From Duncaniella sp. (GTDB lineage Bacteria > Bacteroidota > Bacteroidia > Bacteroidales > Muribaculaceae): a stretch of 64,000 nt of DNA. Under the pieces are notes generated by a model. The model did not search any database, was not told where the DNA came from, and was given only the letters and a program-made list of their open reading frames with translations. Shown here one piece after another: positions 60,596-64,000 of this stretch (position 1 is its first letter; each line of letters starts with the position of its first letter). Made by a program: the position numbers and the translations under genes. Location of the stretch: NCBI GenBank assembly GCA_029060405.1, contig JAIDUB010000110.1, forward strand, positions 1-64,000, read 5' to 3'.

Positions 60596-61621
60596 TTATT
60601 TCATTGCTTTCTCGAGAGCCGCCACGCGGTCATATAGCGTGCCGAGTTTCTTGACATACACAAGATTGCGGGCGTATTCCGACATTTCCACCGCAGGCGA
60701 GCCCATCAGACGGTCGCCGGGACGGGTGGAGCGGCTGATACCGCTCTGCGCTCCTATCTGGGTGCCGTCGGCGATTGAGGAGTGTCCCACTATACCTACC
60801 TGACCGCCTATCATGCAGCGGCTTCCTATCTTGGTGGAACCGGCCACACCTGTCTGAGCCGCCATTACGGTGTCGGCGCCCACGGCGCAGTTATGTGCTA
60901 TCTGAATGAGATTGTCGAGCTTTGCGCCCTTGCCTATGTAGGTCGCGCCCATCATGGCCCGGTCGATGGTGGTGTTGGCTCCTACCTCCACATCATCGTC
61001 TATGGCCACTATACCGGTCTGCGGTATTTTCTCATAGGAGCCGTCGGGCAGAGGTGCGAATCCGAATCCGTCGGCGCCTATCACCACACCCGAGTGGATG
61101 ATGCAGCGGGCACCAATGCGGCAACCCTTGTAGATTTTCACGCCGGGATAGATTATGGTATCGGCACCCACGGTCACGCCGTCGCCTATATACACCTGAG
61201 GATAAATCTTGGCGCCGCGCTCTATCACCGCTCCGGGCGAGATGTAGCTGAACGCGCCTACGTAAGTATCGGTCTCGTCGACCTTGGCATCGGCAGCTAT
61301 GTAGCAGGGCTGCTCGATACCGGTGCGTGACACGGCGGTCATCTTCTCCACCATCGTAAGCAGCATGGCCACGGTGGCATACGGGTCATCGACACGTATG
61401 AGGGTAGCTTTCACGGGATGTTCCGGCTCGAAATCGCGCTTCACAAGCACCACGCTCGATTCGGTATCGTAAATAAAATGCGTATATTTGGGATTGGCAA
61501 GAAAGGAGAGCGCGCCGGGGTGCCCCTCCTCGATCTTGGCAAAAGTGCTCACTTTCACATCGCCGTCACCATCCACGGTGCCGTTGACCATTGAGGCTAA
61601 TTGTGCGGCTGTAAGTTCCAT
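60596..61621 (-). CDS. lpxD: UDP-3-O-acylglucosamine N-acyltransferase
   Basis: GVVIGADGFGFAP; IAHNCAVGADTVMAAQTGVAGSTKIG. Confidence 0.97.
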   Translation of the reverse strand: MELTAAQLASMVNGTVDGDGDVKVSTFAKIEEGHPGALSFLANPKYTHFIYDTESSVVLVKRDFEPEHPVKATLIRVDDPYATVAMLLTMVEKMTAVSRTGIEQPCYIAADAKVDETDTYVGAFSYISPGAVIERGAKIYPQVYIGDGVTVGADTIIYPGVKIYKGCRIGARCIIHSGVVIGADGFGFAPLPDGSYEKIPQTGIVAIDDDVEVGANTTIDRAMMGATYIGKGAKLDNLIQIAHNCAVGADTVMAAQTGVAGSTKIGSRCMIGGQVGIVGHSSIADGTQIGAQSGISRSTRPGDRLMGSPAVEMSEYARNLVYVKKLGTLYDRVAALEKAMK

Positions 61622-61708
61622 AGCGGTATATTCTTACTTGAAATTTTCTGCAAAATTGCAAAAAAAAATCCATATATAAAAATAATGTTAAACCGCCGGA
61701 CATAAACA

Positions 61709-61748
61709 AACCGCTACCCACCTGATATTCAAGCGGGTAGCGTTGTTA
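61709..61748. terminator. Stem-loop upstream of lpxD
   Basis: CGCTACCCacctgatattcaagcGGGTAGCG. Confidence 0.6.
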
Positions 61749-62028
61749 CAATTTATTACCTCAACATCAGAAAAGCGTGCTGCTGAGGCGGTTGAGGGCG
61801 GCCACCTTGTCGCAGGCGCGTATGAGGAATTGACACATAGACATAGAAGATCTATAGAAGCAAGTTTTATTCCATTTGTACTTACATTTATCGCTATGTC
61901 TATGTCCGGTCAGTTTTAGCCCTCCGGCAAAGACTGCTTCTACCACTTCATCGCCGGGGCATTCATGAATACAGCCCCATTTTCCTCAATATTTCCGGCT
62001 TATATTACAATTCACATAACTGATCGTA

Positions 62029-63471
62029 TCAGAATCGGCCTTCGTCCACTGCCTGCTGCATGGCGTCGACTCGGCGCATTATCCAATCTTTCAGCTCTGC
62101 TACATTGAGGCGGTTATCAAACGCCGAGCGGGGCTTTTTAATCCATTGCGGATTGTCGAATGTTTCCGGCCAACGAAGGCCGTCGAGACGTGCACCTGGT
62201 TCGATTAACGATGAATATGAATCGATCCACTCCAGTAATTCGGGATATATGGTTGACTTGAAATATTCAAACCGCTCTTTATACAATGGCAGGAATTTTG
62301 GACTGCAGCTGATGCAATACAGCAGTGAATTGAGCCACACGGTTTTATTTATAGGAGCTTCTGTCGCATCGGGCTTGCCACCATAGGAAAGTATATTGAA
62401 TGAAATGTCAAAGTCCCATGCCGGCCCTATTTTATACTTGAAATCTTCGCCCGGTGCTTCCTTATAAAGATAGCAGCTCTTGGGGAAGCCTATCTCGTTG
62501 TTACGGGCAAAGTTATAAAGTAGAATATAATCGACAGCCGAATTCATATCAAAATATTTTTCAACTTCACCCTCTCCCGGTGCAAGTTGGCGACCGGCTT
62601 CAAACGCATCACCTGCTTGCTCGGCAACGGCTTCAGCTTTGTTGAAATCGGTTTCCCAAGTTGCAAGTCGCTCATCGGGTGAAGGTCCGTCGGGGTAATC
62701 CACGGCGAGTTCATCGAAATCGGGATCCTTTATCATCACGGGCAATTTGTGTATGGCGGAACGGAACTTATAAGGCTCGTCATACTCATTACTCATTTCT
62801 ATGAGCACGCCTGCAGACTCGTCGATATCAACCGACGTCTTGTTAATACCGATCTTATCGGTAAGCAGATACATGCCGGCAAACTTGCCATTGACCCACA
62901 CCTGACATGGCATAAAGTCGACGGCACTTGATATGCCCAACTTCTGCGCTACCCACAGAGCGGTGGCATTGCGCATAAGCGACTGGTCGCTATAGTCGGC
63001 CAGAAGCACATAACTCTTGGCTTTATCGAAGCCGCATATGGAAGTTTTCTTGTCGAATTTCAGCCTCATAGGCTTCTTGGGCAAAGACCATGTGGAGTTA
63101 CCACGGCCTTTTACATTAAGAAGTAATCCTTCCGACGATTCAGTATATCCCGAGCCGTCGACATCGAGCTGCGCCCGGATATATGTTTCCTTATCAGTCA
63201 CCCATTCGGCGTCGGGATTGTCAGGAAAGGTAAAGTGAAGCACCGGAACATCTACGCTTCTTACCGAGATCGAATCTATCGCAGAAAGAGAAAGTGATTC
63301 ATTGCCGAATTTCACAATCGTGTCGGTATTGTTTACTTCGTGGAGAAGTTCTGCTGAGCCATCTGCACTCAACTGATTGAACCTGCCATCATTTCGATAA
63401 ACGTAAATTTTGTGAGCCGCAACATCTAAAAGTGCGACTAAAGTAAGCAACAGTATATACAGTCTTTTCAT
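62029..63471 (-). CDS. CotH kinase family secreted protein
   Basis: NVKGRGNSTWSLPKKPMRLKFDKK; YVLLADYSDQSLMRN; KIGPAWDFDISF. Confidence 0.92.
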   Translation of the reverse strand: MKRLYILLLTLVALLDVAAHKIYVYRNDGRFNQLSADGSAELLHEVNNTDTIVKFGNESLSLSAIDSISVRSVDVPVLHFTFPDNPDAEWVTDKETYIRAQLDVDGSGYTESSEGLLLNVKGRGNSTWSLPKKPMRLKFDKKTSICGFDKAKSYVLLADYSDQSLMRNATALWVAQKLGISSAVDFMPCQVWVNGKFAGMYLLTDKIGINKTSVDIDESAGVLIEMSNEYDEPYKFRSAIHKLPVMIKDPDFDELAVDYPDGPSPDERLATWETDFNKAEAVAEQAGDAFEAGRQLAPGEGEVEKYFDMNSAVDYILLYNFARNNEIGFPKSCYLYKEAPGEDFKYKIGPAWDFDISFNILSYGGKPDATEAPINKTVWLNSLLYCISCSPKFLPLYKERFEYFKSTIYPELLEWIDSYSSLIEPGARLDGLRWPETFDNPQWIKKPRSAFDNRLNVAELKDWIMRRVDAMQQAVDEGRF

Positions 63472-63944
63472 CTGATTGCAAATTTAAATGCCGAGCTGGA
63501 GTCAACGGTTATGATCGCAACTCCTGCCGGGAGTGAATTTTTAGGAATGAACAAGTTATCTGTCATTTGATACGTCATAATCACGCGGCCTGCGGTATCA
63601 GCCACATCAATGCGATGCCGGCCTTCGGCATTTACTTCGATTCCTGAAAGAGTGAAGGTAAACACTGGAGCCTGCTTAACATCAATCTCCTCAACCTCGG
63701 AAGAGTCTAATTTGATATATGAAAGACGGCTCACGCTGTCAAGCGAATATATCGTTGAATCATCAAGGGATGCAACAGTCATTTCCGAGTCGCCAAAGGT
63801 CACTTTCAATCCATTGCTTACATTAATCTTTGCAATCTCACCCGATTTAAAATGAATCACCATATGGGTTTCAGCATGGCCTCGCATACCTACGACAGCC
63901 AAGATCATTACTGCTGCCACGATGCGGATAAAGGATTTATACAT
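63468..63944 (-). CDS. Secreted protein with T9SS-type C-terminal segment, partner of CotH gene
   Basis: Signal peptide ..MRGHAE; C-term DTAGRVIMTYQMTDNLFIPKNSLPAGVAIITVDSSSAFKFAIR; 4-nt overlap with CotH. Confidence 0.65.
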   Translation of the reverse strand: MYKSFIRIVAAVMILAVVGMRGHAETHMVIHFKSGEIAKINVSNGLKVTFGDSEMTVASLDDSTIYSLDSVSRLSYIKLDSSEVEEIDVKQAPVFTFTLSGIEVNAEGRHRIDVADTAGRVIMTYQMTDNLFIPKNSLPAGVAIITVDSSSAFKFAIR

Positions 63945-64000
63945 AGCTGTTTTTCAAAATATAAAAATATGTGCAAATTTAAAGCAATTAATTGATTTCA

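Overview
The window reads as a Bacteroidales chromosome segment, most likely Muribaculaceae-like; this is inferred from TAnnTTTG-type promoters, the LpxC-FabZ fusion, the Rod operon next to purH, GldH/RicT/RNase Y synteny, and DUF4493/PCMD lipoproteins. Core modules are: two tandem tRNA-Val genes; an NhaC antiporter; an asparaginase/MFS/glutaminase/porin cluster; three DUF4493-type surface lipoproteins; rplY-pth-S4; menE-ridA-yihY; a GH31 enzyme; a paired acyltransferase/GNAT likely making glycine lipids; galE-mtnN; a zapB-like/zapA/(6S-like RNA)/rny/ricT/gldH cluster; pyrE; a secreted bile-salt-hydrolase-family Ntn hydrolase; rodA-mrdA-mreDCB-purH; and lpxA-lpxC/fabZ-lpxD. The most unusual part is an AT-rich accessory island (about 53.7-58.35 kb) between purH and lpxA. 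It contains: (i) a small protein fusing a SLOG/DUF2493-like Rossmann domain to a sigma-70 region-2 domain with no region 3/4, next to a PD-(D/E)XK-nuclease-like gene; (ii) an AAA/DUF4143 ATPase preceded by four TTGGAAAAGCGGCA repeats at exactly 32-bp spacing with a promoter embedded in the array; (iii) a minus-strand candidate structured RNA of about 345 nt with a consensus promoter (TTTG-N19-TACTTTTG), long-range pairing arms and a terminal U-run; (iv) a hairpin-rich MITE-like element of about 297 bp. Other finds are a second family of inverted-repeat intergenic elements, a gene split at a poly-T tract, a decayed signal-peptide gene after GH31, and a Rieske-like lipoprotein lacking both ligand histidines. 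All calls come from reading the sequence; no database search was run.
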